A stretch of DNA of 64,000 nt from Adiantum capillus-veneris (lineage: Eukaryota > Streptophyta > Polypodiopsida > Polypodiales > Pteridaceae). Below the pieces are notes generated by a model, which saw nothing but the letters and a program-made list of their open reading frames with translations, was not told the DNA's origin and did no database searches. Made by a program: the position numbers and the translations under genes. Of this stretch, positions 27,933 to 40,974 are shown one piece after another (the stretch's first letter is position 1; each line of letters opens with the position of its first letter). Location: positions 88,397,529-88,461,528 of the forward strand of contig CM043959.1 in assembly GCA_014529385.2 (NCBI GenBank), written 5' to 3'.

Positions 27933-28806
27933 GAACCATTGATGTCCTCATTAATGAAGTGGGGATACCGAGCTTTCAAAGCTCTAACTGATTCCCAAAT
28001 GGCGAACCTTTCAGATTGAGCCTTCCATTTAATTAAGTACTTGTCATAAGCCTTTTGGCGTGAATGACGGGTACGATGATCTAAAACTGCCTTTGGTTCT
28101 CGAGGATAGCCGACATGAAACACTGCGAAGGAAGAGTCACTTTGTAGGCAACGCAGCCAATCTTCTTTGTGATCAAGAATGGACCACAACATCTAGCTGA
28201 AAGCTTATAATCTTCCTCGTTCGCATGGTCTTGGAATCCTTGGGTATCTTCAGATAGACCCATTGTCCCACCTCTAGAGTCTTGGGAGATCTCTTTTGAT
28301 TAGCATAAGTAGTGACTCGATCACGAGCCGTTCTTATACTATCCTTAGCCGAGCATTTCTTGCAATGAAGATGAAGAAGATGGCAAGCTTAAGCATTGGA
28401 GCACGGCTCTTGTTGGATTTTCATTCCATAGCCACAGGAAGTCACGAGCTTGGCGTTCCTTGACTTTTTCTAAGCCAATAGCAATTGGGGATTTAGGCTC
28501 AAATCCATACATCAGCATGAATGGGGTAAACCCAGTAGCATAATGCTTGCTACTATTATAGGCAAACTCTAATTGTGAAAGATACCTTTCCCAATCAGAC
28601 TGTCTATGAGAGACATAGGCTCTCAACATGTCCTCTAACGTCTGATTCATCCTCTCAATTTGTCTGTGGGACTCAGGATGGTCAGAAGACGACATACTTA
28701 ACTTCGTCTGAAGATGAGCAAACACATCTTGCCAAAATCGGCCAGTGAACTTAGTATCTTGATCATTGACGATATCCTCTGGCAGACCATACAGTTTATA
28801 AAGCTG
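27933..28806 (-). pseudogene. Integrase-chromodomain remnant (minus)
   Basis: Minus-strand Ty3/gypsy integrase C-half. From 28806: YKLYGLPEDIVNDQDTKFTG (core D), SDHPESHRQIERMNQTLEDM (core E), FAYNSSKHYATGFTPFMLMY, then frame changes, then a chromodomain (YDKYLIKWKAQSERFAIWES) ending ~27935, close to the polypurine tract. RT, RNase H and the first half of integrase are missing because the element is cut at ~28806, where plus-strand RT sequence begins. Confidence 0.8.
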
Positions 28807-30888
28807 ATGGGCTTCTTTTGGAAATTTATCAAGGACTATGCTCATATTGCCGAACCCTTTACTCATCTGGTAAAGGGCGTCCAAAGCAAAAAGCGTAGTG
28901 TTAGTCTGTCGATTTGATGGACCGATGAGCTCGATCAATGTTTTTAAGCGACTTGTTATTACTGCACCGATGTTGCAGATTGTGGATCTGAACAAACCCT
29001 TTGTGGTGGAAACAAATGGCAGTGGTTATGCAATCGGCGTTGTCCTATACTAGGATAAGCAACCTGTAGCATTTGAGAGTCGCACGCTCACAGACGTGCA
29101 CACATTATTCCACACAGAGAAGGAATTGTTGGTGGTCATTCATGCCTTGAAGGTTTGGCACCATTACCTCCTTTGTGCCCGTTTCGTGGTATAAACGGAC
29201 CACCATTCTTTGAAATATCTTTGTGATCAGCCCGACCTTTGTGGTCGAAAGGCAAGGTGGGCCGAACTCATGTAAGAGTTCGATTTCGAAATACGCTACC
29301 ATAAGGGTGCTACCAATACGGTAGCCGATGCCCTTAGTAGGATCTCCGAGGTAAATTCTTTTTCATTTGCTGAAATTTCGACTGACTTCTATCTTCTCTC
29401 AAAGGGCGGTGCCAAAACGATCGTCACTTTGGTGCAATCTGGCAACGAGTCCAAGAGGGAATACATAGCCTAGAAAGCTATGGCAGTTTGGACGCCCCTG
29501 AGCTGGCTATGGAGAGAGCTAGCGAAGAAGTATTCCATTCGTAATGGATTACTTTTCAAGCAAGGCAAAGTGTGTGTGTCCGTTGATGGGGATATCTGCA
29601 AGCAAAGTTTGTTTGAGTGTCATGATGCACCAAGTGCACGACACCCTGGCATACACCCTACTTTGGCCTTGGTTGGCCGGTATTTCTTTTGGCCGCACAT
29701 GAAAGCTTTTGCTGAAAAGTATGCGCAGGAATGCGCGCAATGTTAGCTCAACAAAGCTGAACGTCAAAAACGCGCTAGGCTGCTACATCCTCTGCAAATT
29801 CCCGATAGTAAATGGACAAAGCATTTCTATGGACTTTGTAGTTGGATTACCTCGAACCAACCGTGGTCGTGATGCCATTTGGGTCGTCGTTGATCAACTC
29901 ACGAAGATGGTGCGATTTATTCTTACAGGTTCCATCGTAAAGAACCACGAGTTAGCTCAGCTCTTTGTGGAACATTTATGCAAACTATATGGTTTGCCTG
30001 ACGTGAAATTGTCAGTGATCGTGACTCCAAATTCACAGGCAAGTTCTGGCAAATGGTCTTCCAGAAATTGAAAACCCGTTTGTGCTCGTCCTTAGATCAT
30101 CCTGAGACTGATGGACAAACTGAACACACAAATCAAACTTTGGAGGACATGCTATGAGCATATGTCTCTCGACGTCAATTTGATTGGGAAAGTTACCTCC
30201 CACAGATTGAGTTTGCTTATAACAATACAAAGCACTCGGCTACTTGCTATAGCCCGATTATGCTTATGTACGGTTTGGAATCGAAACCATCAATCACCAT
30301 CGGATCAAGATGTGATCAGTAGCCGATTTCTTATACGACAGGCAAGAAATGCTCCAGATCGCAAAAGAGAGCATAAAGATGGCACAAGATCGTGCCACTT
30401 TTTACGCTAATCAGCCTCGACAAACCCGCGAACTCCAGGTGGGCATGTGGGTGTACCTTAAGGTACCGAAGGATTCCGAAAAGATTTGAACTGCCCATGC
30501 TCGAAATTATTTTCTCGTTATTGTGGTCTGTTTCAAATCATAAAGAAGATAAGCGAGGTTTCTTATAAGTTGGACCTGCCTCAAGGTATTGCTGTACATC
30601 CGAGTACATCCCGTGCTCCACTTAAGCTATTTAAAGGAACGGCTAGGGCAGGATGACTTAGTGATTCCTCTTGAGCAAGTCCCGAACTTGGAAGACACCA
30701 CCCATTATGTTCCACTTGAACTTGAATCGGTTCTTGATGGTCCGCAAGTCTCGCAAGACTCATACTGCGAATATTTGATCAAGTGGAAGCATCGTCCCCC
30801 CAAGCCACTTGGGAATCAGTTAGATTGTTAAGGAATCGCTTTCCCGGTTTCATAACCGAGGACATTGCTGAGGACAGCAATTAAAAAT
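28806..30888 (+). pseudogene. Chromovirus pol remnant (RT thumb to chromodomain)
   Basis: Starts inside the RT thumb (LMGFFWKFIKDYAHIAEPFT). RNase H follows (VVETNGSGYAIGVVLY, TEKELLVVIHALK, TDHHSLKYL, ADALSR). Then the integrase HHCC region (HDAPSARHPG, YFFWPHMK, CAQC), the core (SISMDFVVGLP, WVVVDQLTK, TDGQTEHTNQTLED) with several frame changes, a C-terminal part (HPVLHLSYLKERLG) and a chromodomain start (CEYLIKWKHRPP). Residue substitutions such as T-N-G in the RNase H motif show decay. Confidence 0.85.
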
Positions 30889-31300
30889 AGGGGGGAAGTG
30901 TTACGTCCCCAGACATCAGGATGGGCGCCTGCAGTATGTCCAGCTAGTGTGAACCTGGCCCTTAGGTTATGAAGTCCTATAAATAGGACTTGGGTCTCAT
31001 TTGTTAGTCATCTTGTGTGATCACCACACTTGGACTCTAGGCCCTAGGCAGTTCTGTCTGCACACCCGTACTGGTGTGGGCTTGGTGGTATGGGACACCG
31101 ACCCTTGTGGCAGGGGCTAGCCCGTTTGGCTGCACGCTGCCATGCTCGGGGGTGGGCCCGTATTGGCTCTATGGTTGGGAGGTGAGTGTGATGTCCGCTC
31201 ACTACGTGTGTCTAGATGTGAGTTTGGCTTGTGTCATGTCATGTGTGCGGGATGCATCCGGCGTGGGACTAACAGTGGGTATTCCAAAGGACATATCCAT
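30889..31300 (+). mobile_element. Polypurine tract and 3' LTR of plus chromovirus
   Basis: AGGGGGGAAG (to 30898) precedes LTR start TGTTACGTCCCC at 30899. CTATAAATAGG at ~30975 is a likely TATA box. The 3' edge is not clear; 31300 is approximate. Confidence 0.65.
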
Positions 31301-32163
31301 CTTCATCTCCCATTTGGCGTTGCTCTCGCCAATCTTAATGAATAGTGCATAGGCTGGCCGGTAACCTTCGTTGACATCGGTGTTTCCATATCTCGCCATT
31401 CGCTCAACGAGCATCCATCTGGTTTGCAGTTTGGCTCACACCATCTGTGCTCGGGCAGAGCCATGCGGACATGACAAGAGTTATGGCAGAAACTTAGTAG
31501 GCAGATCTTTGTCTGCGTACTTTGTGTTGACATATGCTCCTGGGTGTGTAGTGTTGGTGTGTGGGATAGTACCTAGTTCTACACCCACTATTGGGCATTG
31601 ACGATGTTAATGGGGATTTTGTAGTATGTAGTCATGTGCATGATGGAGCTGATGGTCATATTGCCTTGTGGATGACTACCATGAGTCTATACCTTGCACT
31701 TTCCTTTAAAGGTGAATCTGGGCTTATCCTGGATTCATCTATGTATACCTTCCGTGGCAGCAGTTTTTGGTTATCCTCTTCAGCCTCTACTTGCCCATCC
31801 TTCACCCTGCTGTACAGAGGTTGCTATAAGTGCGTCTCTTGATGCTGTCCAGGTCTTCTCAGTCCTGCCCCTACCTTCCTGTGTGGTTGCCTCTTTGCAG
31901 CAGTTTGGAGGTGCCTATCTTTGAGAGGCGTTTGTGGATACCCTTTCCCTCCTCCTCCCTCCTACAGTACTTGCCAGGGCACTTTTTGCCCTTGCTAGGT
32001 GGGGTTCTTTCCTTTGGTATATTTTTTAGGTTTGTTCACGGTTTTGGCCTTTGGCATTTGTAATTGCGTACGGGCGTCTTATGTAAGAGTTTTCACTTCC
32101 TTTTGGGATAGGCACCATTTTTGGGCACTCCAAGGGGGTCAAATAACAAAATATCAGCTATGC

Positions 32164-32213
<50 letters not shown>

Positions 32214-32234
32214 TTTCAGAATCATCGCGGAGCA
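31301..32234. other. Non-coding stretch with (GA)n
   Basis: No gene recognised. A (GA)n tract at 32167-32210 immediately precedes the host-like exon. The sequence just before could be upstream promoter or 5' UTR. Confidence 0.4.
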
Positions 32235-32710
32235 ATGACAGAGATTGGAGAAGCTTTAGCGAAACTACGGAGGCAGGTGTTTACAGATGGTCCTTTTTTC
32301 AATTTTGAGCAAGAGGTGTCCGCTCTTTTAGAGTACATATACAATACACAGCTTGAATATGCAGCTTGTAAGTGCTCTCTTTTCTAGAAATTTCAAGTTT
32401 CTGTTGTCTCAGGATGTGTTTGTAAGGGCTTGAAGATTAAGGCCAGCTTCAACATGTGTCACATTTGCACGCATGCAGGTGCAGAGGACTTGTGTATAAC
32501 TATGGATGGATCAAAAGACTCGTATCGGCTACTCGGGAATTTTGCTGCTGGGCAGCCTCTGTATGAAATTCATAAAGCTGAAAATGATGATTTATACATT
32601 TGTTTTAAGTCACCTTATTCTTCAAACCACACTTCGAATGATTCTTCCGCAGTTGATGCCAAAGTAAAGGTACCAGTCTTGACAACAACAGGTGAAGATT
32701 TCTGCAGGTT
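32235..32710 (+). CDS. Two-exon host-like gene fragment, unrecognised
   Basis: ATG at 32235 opens exon 1 (EIGEALAKLRRQV, FFNFEQEVSALLEYIYNTQ), which ends at 32367 before a strong donor GTAAGT. An intron of ~111 bp with acceptor TTGCACGCATGCAG joins exon 2 at 32479 in frame (CAEDLCITMDGSKDSYRLLG, AAGQPLYEIHKAENDDLYIC). Exon 2 may end at 32691 (CAG|GTGAAG) or reach a stop at 32712. Codon use and splice sites look like a real plant gene rather than a transposon. I do not recognise the family, and no further exon was found downstream, so it may be a 5' fragment or have very long introns. Confidence 0.45.
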
Positions 32711-32818
32711 ATAGTTTAGGCATTATTTGTATAAAAGTTCTACATAAAATTATGTAACCATCATTTATTCAAGATCCTTACCTGTAAATTCAACATTTTG
32801 TTTTTAATATGCTGCAAG

Positions 32819-32863
<45 letters not shown>

Positions 32864-32911
32864 CAGGTCATGTGTTCAAGACTTGAAATTGGGATTGTTC
32901 CTATGATGATA

Positions 32912-32945
<34 letters not shown>

Positions 32946-33034
32946 TTCTCTCTCTCAAAATAGTTAGAGTTCAAGGCTTGTGGGATAGACTTTGAGGTCA
33001 CTTTGGATTGTTCCTATAACGTTAAAACTTCTCC

Positions 33035-33073
<39 letters not shown>

Positions 33074-33075
33074 AA

Positions 33076-33120
<45 letters not shown>

Positions 33121-34380
33121 AAATTGTCTTAGCTTTTGAACTGGTCAATGAGAATGAATGAAGTTGAGGGCTCCCCCATAGGCTCTCTATATTGGAGGAC
33201 CCTCAAATTTTCAGTAGTAACCTTTAAGAGTAACACATTCCCATACGAAGCTAGTCATGTCTTGAGAAGGACAGTGGGGTAGAATGTCAAAAGGTCGAAT
33301 CACCTCCAATACCAAGGAAAAGAAAGCCCTTATGTGTCTAGATCTTGGTTTAGAAAATGCCCTACGTTTATGCAAAAGGTAAAGGGTGTATGGGGTTGCC
33401 TTTCTTGATTTAAAGGCCCCCCCAAAAGCCCCCTCTTACTCAACAAGGAATACCTTCTTTTGATTCCATCAAAAGTCCTTTGGCTTGTTGCACAAACAAA
33501 AGAAATATCCAGAGTTTGAGGAAACATTGAGAATTTGAAAGAAGATTTATCTTTATAGGGCCACAATTCTTAATTTAGTAATTGGTTGCATTAGAAATTC
33601 TTTGGAATGACAAGAAGCTTGGTCCTTGGCATGTGCTTATAGAATCTTAACCCTGTGGAGAAAATATGAGTACATTTTTCTCATGACAAGGCTTTGGAAG
33701 AATAACTTCCACAAGTGTGTTGTGCCGGCCTCCATAAGTCGATGAAATAGAAAGTGCATAAAGTGGCACAATGGCCTACACAAGATGATGAGAAAGAGAG
33801 TATGGTCACTATTCAAGATCCCGGAAACTAAATGGCAATTATCTCACATAGTTGCCCACATATACATAAGGCTAAGCTCAAGAAAAAGAAAAAAAAAGAA
33901 GGTTTGCCATCATTATCTTGGCATGTGCCATGAATTGTCAAGCTTTATCCGATCGTCCACAATTGTTCCCAAGAGCTCCATGCGAATGCCTTATGTAGGC
34001 CAAAAAAGCATGAGTGAGCAATGTAAGTCATGATTTCTCAATGCAAGCTATCTTCCTATGTTGAATACAAAGACAATAGTTTTATTGGTTTCCTTTGGGT
34101 CCACATCTTTGTGATTGCTGGTTGTTTTGTTGATGCTGCTTATTTGGGAACCCATACTTGTCCTTACCATGTTTGTGTTTGAAGAGACTTCTTTGGGATC
34201 CACCTTGTCTTTGTGCGAGTCAGCAGTGGTCTTTGCTTCAGCCCTTGTACACTTGGCTGGGGACGGGATTCAAACTTTGGGAGTTGATACTTTAACCGTT
34301 TTTGAATCCAAATAAACTCTTGACCTTTTTGTGCTTGAAGAAACTTCTTTAAACCCCAAATCTAAGTTGCAAAATTTTGC
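32711..34380. other. Non-coding, with several simple repeats
   Basis: No gene seen. (CT)n at ~32823-32861, poly(C) of about 31 at ~32914-32945, (CT)n at ~33040-33070 and (AC)n at ~33080-33117. The sequence after the first (CT)n (GTCATGTGTTCAAGACTTG..GGATTGTTCCTATGATGATAAA) recurs imperfectly at ~32985-33030, and GTTCAAG-CTTG words recall a tRNA B box, so a decayed short interspersed element is possible. Confidence 0.5.
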
Positions 34381-34449
34381 AACTTTGCGATTTTCAGCCG
34401 TTCTTACACACTTCGATTTTTTTTTCTTGTGATGTTGGATCTTGTGATT

Positions 34450-35018
34450 TTTTATCAGAGATATTTATCTTCTTGATCCATATCTGCTTTTGGCCAATTT
34501 GGCTCTTTGGTATCTAGATTTGTCGAACTTTTTGGCTTTGACTCGTTGTTCTTTGCTTTGGGTCTTTCTTGGTATTACAAATTTTGCTAGTGATAGTGAT
34601 GACCTGAGTTCCTGGTAGGGGATGTCATAAGAATCATCATTGTTGCTACTATCCTCAATAAGGTTGAATTCTAGCACTTTTCCTTTGTGGTTTGGCTAGT
34701 TATGGAAAGTTACTATCTGTTTTCTCTTGGATTGTTGTTTTTGGAATAATGTTTAAGCTTCCGCATTGTGAAGCTCCACACATCCATAGTTCTTTATGCT
34801 TACCCACCATGCTCGAAATTTTGTATCTTGCTATCGTAGCAGAATCAAACTCTTCTATAGGGGTACGGTTCACGTCCGTATAACTATGGTCTTTCAAGTT
34901 TAACCTCGTAGTGGTTTCATGTGTCAATGGTATATATGGTCGTATCCCCAATCTTGGACCATTTTCAATTGTCGCATGAATGGTCTTCCTAGAATGATGT
35001 CATAGTTGTTGTTCTTGC

Positions 35019-35020
<2 letters not shown>
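34450..35020 (-). pseudogene. Ty3/gypsy protease-region remnant (minus)
   Basis: On the minus strand, directly left of a (GA)n tract: NNYDIILGRPFMRQLKMVQD, the conserved end of plant gypsy proteases (D-x-I-L-G-R-P-F), then TDVNRTPIEEFDSATIARYK and, after a stop, DSYDIPYQELRSS and a Lys/Arg/Ser-rich stretch (34677-34465). No RT follows. Heavily decayed. Confidence 0.6.
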
Positions 35021-35022
<2 letters not shown>

Positions 35023-35059
<37 letters not shown>

Positions 35060-35243
35060 ATTATCATCCTCGGAGGTTGAATATAACCTATGGGACCAAA
35101 AATACATAGGATGTAGTATGTGTGTGGCTGATGAGTGATCTCGATGCTCCAACATTATAGTGATGAGAGTCGCAATGGAGAGTCCACATTATGGCTAGGA
35201 GAGGAAAGTGTGTAGGTCTAATTCATGGATCGCCAGCAAAAAA

Positions 35244-35280
<37 letters not shown>
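35023..35280. repeat. (GA)n and (CT)n microsatellites
   Basis: (GA)n at 35023-35055 and (CT)n at ~35245-35278, followed by C-rich DNA. Non-coding between. Confidence 0.9.
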
Positions 35281-35282
<2 letters not shown>

Positions 35283-35446
35283 TGCCCCCCCCTCTCCCCT
35301 TTTCCCCTAAAAATCAAAGCAAGATCTCCTAAGATTCTTACTAATAAGCCCACTTTGGAAAATTTAGCACACTTACTTTGGGTACATTTTCTTTATCATG
35401 ATAAGCTCAAAAGTAGGATGAGACAATTTTAACAAACGCTACAAGC

Positions 35447-35930
35447 ACTTTATAAAAGGCTTTAAAAAGTATTTTTTGTGATTTGTTTTTAGATATGCTT
35501 AGTATTTTATTGAAATCCTTTCTCACAAACATTACTACTACTTTATAAAAAGCTTTCAAAAATGTTTTTGGTGATTTATTTTTAGATGCACTTAGTATTT
35601 TATTTTTTTGTTAAATTTAAAAAAACATTGAAGTGTTCTATTTTGGTACCAAACCAGTGTTAATAAAATGGACCCATATGAGGCTCTTGAATGAAAGTTT
35701 TTTTTTACACTCAAATTCAAAAGTCAATTAATCAATACTTCACATCAAATGTATGATTAACTCCCTTCTACACTAGGCTTGTTTTAGAAAGCCAGAAACA
35801 ACCCTAGTGTCTCTCTTCAAGTTACACAAAATTCAATTAATCAATACTTCACATCAAATGTATGATTGACTCCCTTCTACACTAGGCTTGTTTTAGAAAG
35901 CCAAAAACAACCCTAGTGTTTCTCTTCAAG
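35447..35930. repeat. Two short tandem duplications (~93 bp and 109 bp)
   Basis: ACTTTATAAAA-GCTTT..AAA starts at 35447 and 35540 (period 93, diverged). CAATTAATCAATACTTCACATC starts at 35725 and 35834 (period 109, nearly identical). Non-coding. Confidence 0.85.
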
Positions 35931-36149
35931 TTAGGCTTTGGGTTCTTCAAAAATTCTAGGCAAACATACATATAATTCAACATGGCCAAAGAAAAGATGG
36001 AGAGACCCCTTGCTATCAAACTAACACTCAATCACAAACACCGATCTCTCGAGATAAAACTAATCTCAAGATCCCGATTTTATTTTTTAGCTTGAGAGTA
36101 GTTTCTTTCGAGTCATATTCCCACACGCTTGTCTCTATGTCAAGCATAC

Positions 36150-36340
36150 ACATGCAAAAAGCTTAGTCAAGACATTGGGCTCCCAGCCCAGGGGTAAGGT
36201 TCGAGTCACAAATGTGAGAGGGAGTGGACATCCCGTGATTAGGTACGGCATTCTAAGATTATTTTTTATCCTCACTAACCTTAACATCCAGAGATTAGTT
36301 TTTACATATCCAAGGTCTCGATTGGATGAAGCACACCTTT
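36150..36340 (+). repeat. Possible tRNA-derived SINE remnant
   Basis: AGCTTAGTCAAGACATTGGGC (A-box-like) is followed ~30 bp later by GGTTCGAGTC, a good RNA polymerase III B box, with GGGCTCCCAGCCC between. It does not fold as a tRNA. No second copy was found in the window. Confidence 0.3.
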
Positions 36341-39300
36341 GCAACTAGGATCGTAGAATCCCATGCCCAACACCCCATGGAAAGTAAAATTGGATCCCAT
36401 GCTACTAGGTGGCCAATCTTAGTAGGTAACCAATCTCACTCAGATGGTTGAATCCCAAGATCTTTTTATTGAAGCCTAAGTTTGTGTGGCATTTTCTATT
36501 TGGACTATAACTTTAGCACACTCCTCTCTAAGTCTAAAGGATGCAAAGTTAGAAAAACAGCAATAGAAATCTATAAGGATCTAAAGCCAAAACAGAACAA
36601 GTCCCATAGCATTCACAATATCAAGAATAAGGTTGACTATCCATCTATCTATGTCCTGTCACTCTCTGTCTTTATTTTTCTCTTTGTTTATCTATCATAT
36701 TTTTCTTGTTACAATACATGCCCATTTTATGTAGAAAACATGAACATGCTATATGAAAATGGGAAAGTATATTAAAACTAGGGCATCTCTTCCATCCTTC
36801 ATGTATGTCTAAAACTCTAGATAAATTGACCTGTAACTTTGTGAGAGAAAAATGAATTCCTGTCTTTTGAAAGCATAGGGAGCCTTTCAAATCCTAAGGC
36901 ATTAGTTGTAAAGTTTTTTTTTGGGATCAATCAAAGAGAGAAATAGTTGGTTGGCTAGAAGATGAAAAGGGATATATGGAGTTCTTATTCAGATCTTCCT
37001 TCACTTCTACTTGTGGGATAGGGTTGGTTGAGGGGAGGATGGCTTCTTGTGGGCTTTCCTGCTTAGGCAGTATTTGATAAGATGTCCAACGAATAAATCC
37101 TGGCTTTTTGTCCTTGGATTTTGTACTATGAACTTTCTAATATAATTGCATTGCCACTTCCATCGAGAAAAATACTCAGTTCCTACACCTTCTAGTGAGA
37201 GTCTTGCAAATCATAACACATGTCCATTCTCAACACAACAAGATTGAAAATTTACATAAAGATTGGAAACCTCAAGACAAAGTGCCATTTCATTAAAGAC
37301 GAAGAGATAATGTTGAGACATAAGCAAGGCGGAGCAATTAAAGCTTCAACATATACATTTTCTTTCACAAAAAAGAGGCTTGAAATCATGAATTCTTAAT
37401 AACAAAAGTTAGGGTTATGATGTTAGTGCATGCTAAGATGTAAGCAAGCAGGAATAGCCTTGTTTCCTTGATAGATTGTTGTCAAAAGAAAGAAAATTCA
37501 TTAGTGTCAAAGAAAAACATTAGAATCGAGCAAAACGTCACATTCAAGGGTAAAAATTTGGTGGATCAATAACCAAGAGGAGGAACAAAGCACACATGTG
37601 CAATGGGTTAAATCAATGCTTTCGTGTTCCAAGAGAAATCAATACACTTTTGTATTCAAGTTTTTTCTTGAAGTGTCTCAATATGATAAATTGTTCAAAA
37701 CGGTGTCATCACCAAACACTTTGAACAAACCTACATAGATCATTGACCATGGTAAGGACACATTTTGAACTTTATCGTACTATGCATCGATTTCTCTCTT
37801 CCTTTTACAAGCGAGAATGTAACATATCTTATATGTGCATGTGGCATAATTATGTGGATGAGTATGCCTCGTTTGGGCTTTGAATTAGCTAGGGCATAAA
37901 ACAATCACTCCACCAGGTGAAGAAAACTCAGTTGAATGCATGCCATGGAGGTGGTTCAACCAAGATCAATACCTTACACTATGTTTTCAACTATTATTTT
38001 GGGACTTTGAGTGGTACCTCAAGGCAACAATTTCATGGAAATATATTCCTAAGATGAACAATAAGGATGATAAAAAGGCAATGTTTCCATCATATCGTGC
38101 CTTAGGATCAATCACGTCTATGGGTGTCAATTCAATCATAGTGTAAATCGTGATGGATAGTCAGTTGATTACTTTTAACCTTTTCTGCATAGCTGACATG
38201 TTGTATAGGCTTGAATTGTAATATCTTGTATGTTCTCAAAGGATTTTTATACAATCACAACTATGCCAATGATGCTCAAATGTTTTTCACTTTGTCTCTT
38301 ATTAAGTGCAACCTTTACTTCGTCTAGGATCTTGAAATGCTCTCAATCCTCCCATGCAAAATAATGGAGGTTATGAGAAATACCCAATAGCAAAACATTC
38401 CACTAGAGGGTTTGTTCTATGTATTTTCTCGTCCTTAAATTCTTCTATAATCACGAATTTGAAATTTAAGCTCGTTTTATTGTGTCTTTTTTAGTTAACT
38501 CAAGGGATTGTTCATGTTGTGACCATACTAGGTACACAATGATGGATGGTCTAGAAAATATTGGCAAGACAGCCAATGGCATGGATCCAACATGATAATG
38601 ACATCTTTACCTTTGGTGATATACTAAAAAACATAGGGCTTCTTTCCAAGCTCAATGCTCTGCTACTAGACCTGCCTTCTTTAACTATGTGATAGCAATG
38701 GTAACTGCAACTCAATATTTCCAAGTACCAAAGCAAGAGGAGAAGATGCACAAGGAGGACCTTGAAAAGATTAAATAACAAATGAGAGAAAAGGAGGAAC
38801 AAAAATGAAGAAGGAGAATCAAAGGAGAGTCAAGAGGGATTAAGCAAAGGAGGACGGGGAGAAGACATTGAAAGAAGTGAAAAGCATAGGACTAGCAATA
38901 AAGCTTGGGTCAAGAGCGAGAAAGAAAGAATACAAAAGAACTGAAACAAATTAAGGTGTCAAAGTTAATGAGAAAGGGTTAGCATGAGTGAATAGGAGTT
39001 AGAATGTGAATAGAAATCTTCTTAATGCACATCACATGGTCTACATGGGTTTGAAAACTTCTTGTTGCAGATATCAGCCTTGTCTTTTGGTCAAGCAAGA
39101 ACCACCATCATATAATAAAGGAGTTGCATAGGCAACTTCCACAACCATCATGGTCAAGTCCTTACAATGGATTGCAATAAGATCACCCTTAAACGATTGG
39201 CCCATGAAGGAAAGTTCCATAGGCATGTAAGCATGGTGGTCTTCACAAGACAATGTCTTTCTTATACTCGAACCTATTCTAAATTGACACAATACAAACC

Positions 39301-40974
39301 ATTTCATTTAGCAGATTCCTGCTATGGTTACAGTACAATTAGAAGAGATCACGTTGCTCACTTCACCACATGCTGCACAAGACTTATGGATCCGGAGATA
39401 AAGTGAATGCATGGGTAGATCTCATAAGCATAACAACCAGAGGCAACCAAAGGGAAGTCAAAATCTCTTTACAACCTTCAATTCAAAGATCATCACATTG
39501 CTTAGAATAGGAAGCCTGACCAACAAATGCCAAGAAGAAAATTGCTTATACCTACATCTTGCACATCACAAATTTTTTCCATGCATTGACAGTGTATGCA
39601 TAATAGGGCTACATTACAAGGCCTACATAGGCACAATTTTAATTGCTCAAGCACATCACATACCCTTGACGATACCCTATCGTCAAGGAGAACTCTGAAT
39701 GGGGGGGGGGGGGGGAGGGGGGCATTCTGAATGTGGACCTAATATTATGAATATTAGAGGGAAATGTTTTGTGAGCTGTATTGAATTTTTGCGTTTGATT
39801 GTGATGATTTTTTGACAAAATTAAAAGTATATGCCCTCATAATAGCGTTTTAGGAGGAGTACGGGGACAAAAGCCATATATGAGCCCCTAGGGACTTGTT
39901 ATAGTGTTTTCTTTTTGTTGAGTTGATTTTTGGTTTTATATAGTTATTTTTTGAGATTTTCTTGAGAAAAACATGAAAAATATCCATAATCCAGGTGAAG
40001 AACAGACTGAAGAAGGTATAGGAAAATGATGAAACTTCACGAGGTATGCCTTGCAAGCCATATGCACAATGGATAATGTCAAAGGTAAGAAAAGAATGAT
40101 GATCAGTCTTCAAAACCAACATGAGGCCAAAAATGATTGAGGATGGTCATTAAACCCTAGGATGGACTACAAGGACAAAGAAAGTTGGTGATGTGACTAA
40201 ACAAAAGCACCCATCAAGTGTAAAGTTGCCTATTAGACACTTCATGCAACTACAAGGTCGTATACAGGAATTAGATCTTTATACTGTAAAGATTTTATCT
40301 TGTATGTGACTTAGTGAAGCCTAACAAACAAAAGGGACTAACCGTATTGACAAGAAAAAAAGGGATAGAAATGACAGTTTAGTCATCTTTTGTGATAGAT
40401 ATCTATAGGAGCAACTAGGGATCAAGCCAAATTTTGGTCATCATGATTGGTTCTACATGTGTTTGGTAGCCACAAACTGTTAGAGATGCCCATTAGCCAT
40501 TCTAGAGACTGAAATCCAAAAAGTTAGCTTGTAAAGCCAAATGCAAGTCCAAATCAAGCTAAACTTTGTCAAGAGGCTACAAATAGATAATAAAAGCTAA
40601 GGGTTAAAAAACAAGAAAAAAAAATCCCTAGCTAGCGAAAGATGCAATTTTTTCAAAGCTGAAGTGATGATAGTCACCAACATACCCTGTACATCATGTA
40701 TATGAGCTTTGGGAACAAATGGACAATGATAGCTCATAAATGGTCATCTATCGCGAATGATGTCGGATAAGGTCCTTTTGAAGCAAGTTACTAACTTGGG
40801 AAATTAACTGGGGTTTGTTAGGCTTTAATTAAGTCATGTATCAAGTAGAAGTAGTATAATGATTTACACATCACACAAAAGCTAACACTGGCAAACGAAA
40901 ATTTGATCACCTTGATGGAGGAACAAAGGAGTCACCCACGAAGAAGAGCAGACACAAATGGTAGACAAGCCAAC
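36341..40974. other. Long A/T-rich stretch without recognisable genes
   Basis: Read on both strands. Only short open frames with no known motif. A G-run (GGGGGGGGG..AGGGGGG) lies at ~39700-39721. 38760-38940 is A/G-rich. Probably old transposon and intergenic DNA. Confidence 0.5.

Noticed and set aside
32900-32960. Poly(C) encoding a Pro/Gly-rich protein
   Set aside because: Simple repeat, open in several frames with no support on either side.
35725-35930. CRISPR-like or satellite array
   Set aside because: Only two copies, no spacers of regular length; a simple tandem duplication.
36150-36340. tRNA gene
   Set aside because: A B-box-like GGTTCGAGTC is present but no cloverleaf or anticodon arm can be formed; kept only as a weak SINE candidate.
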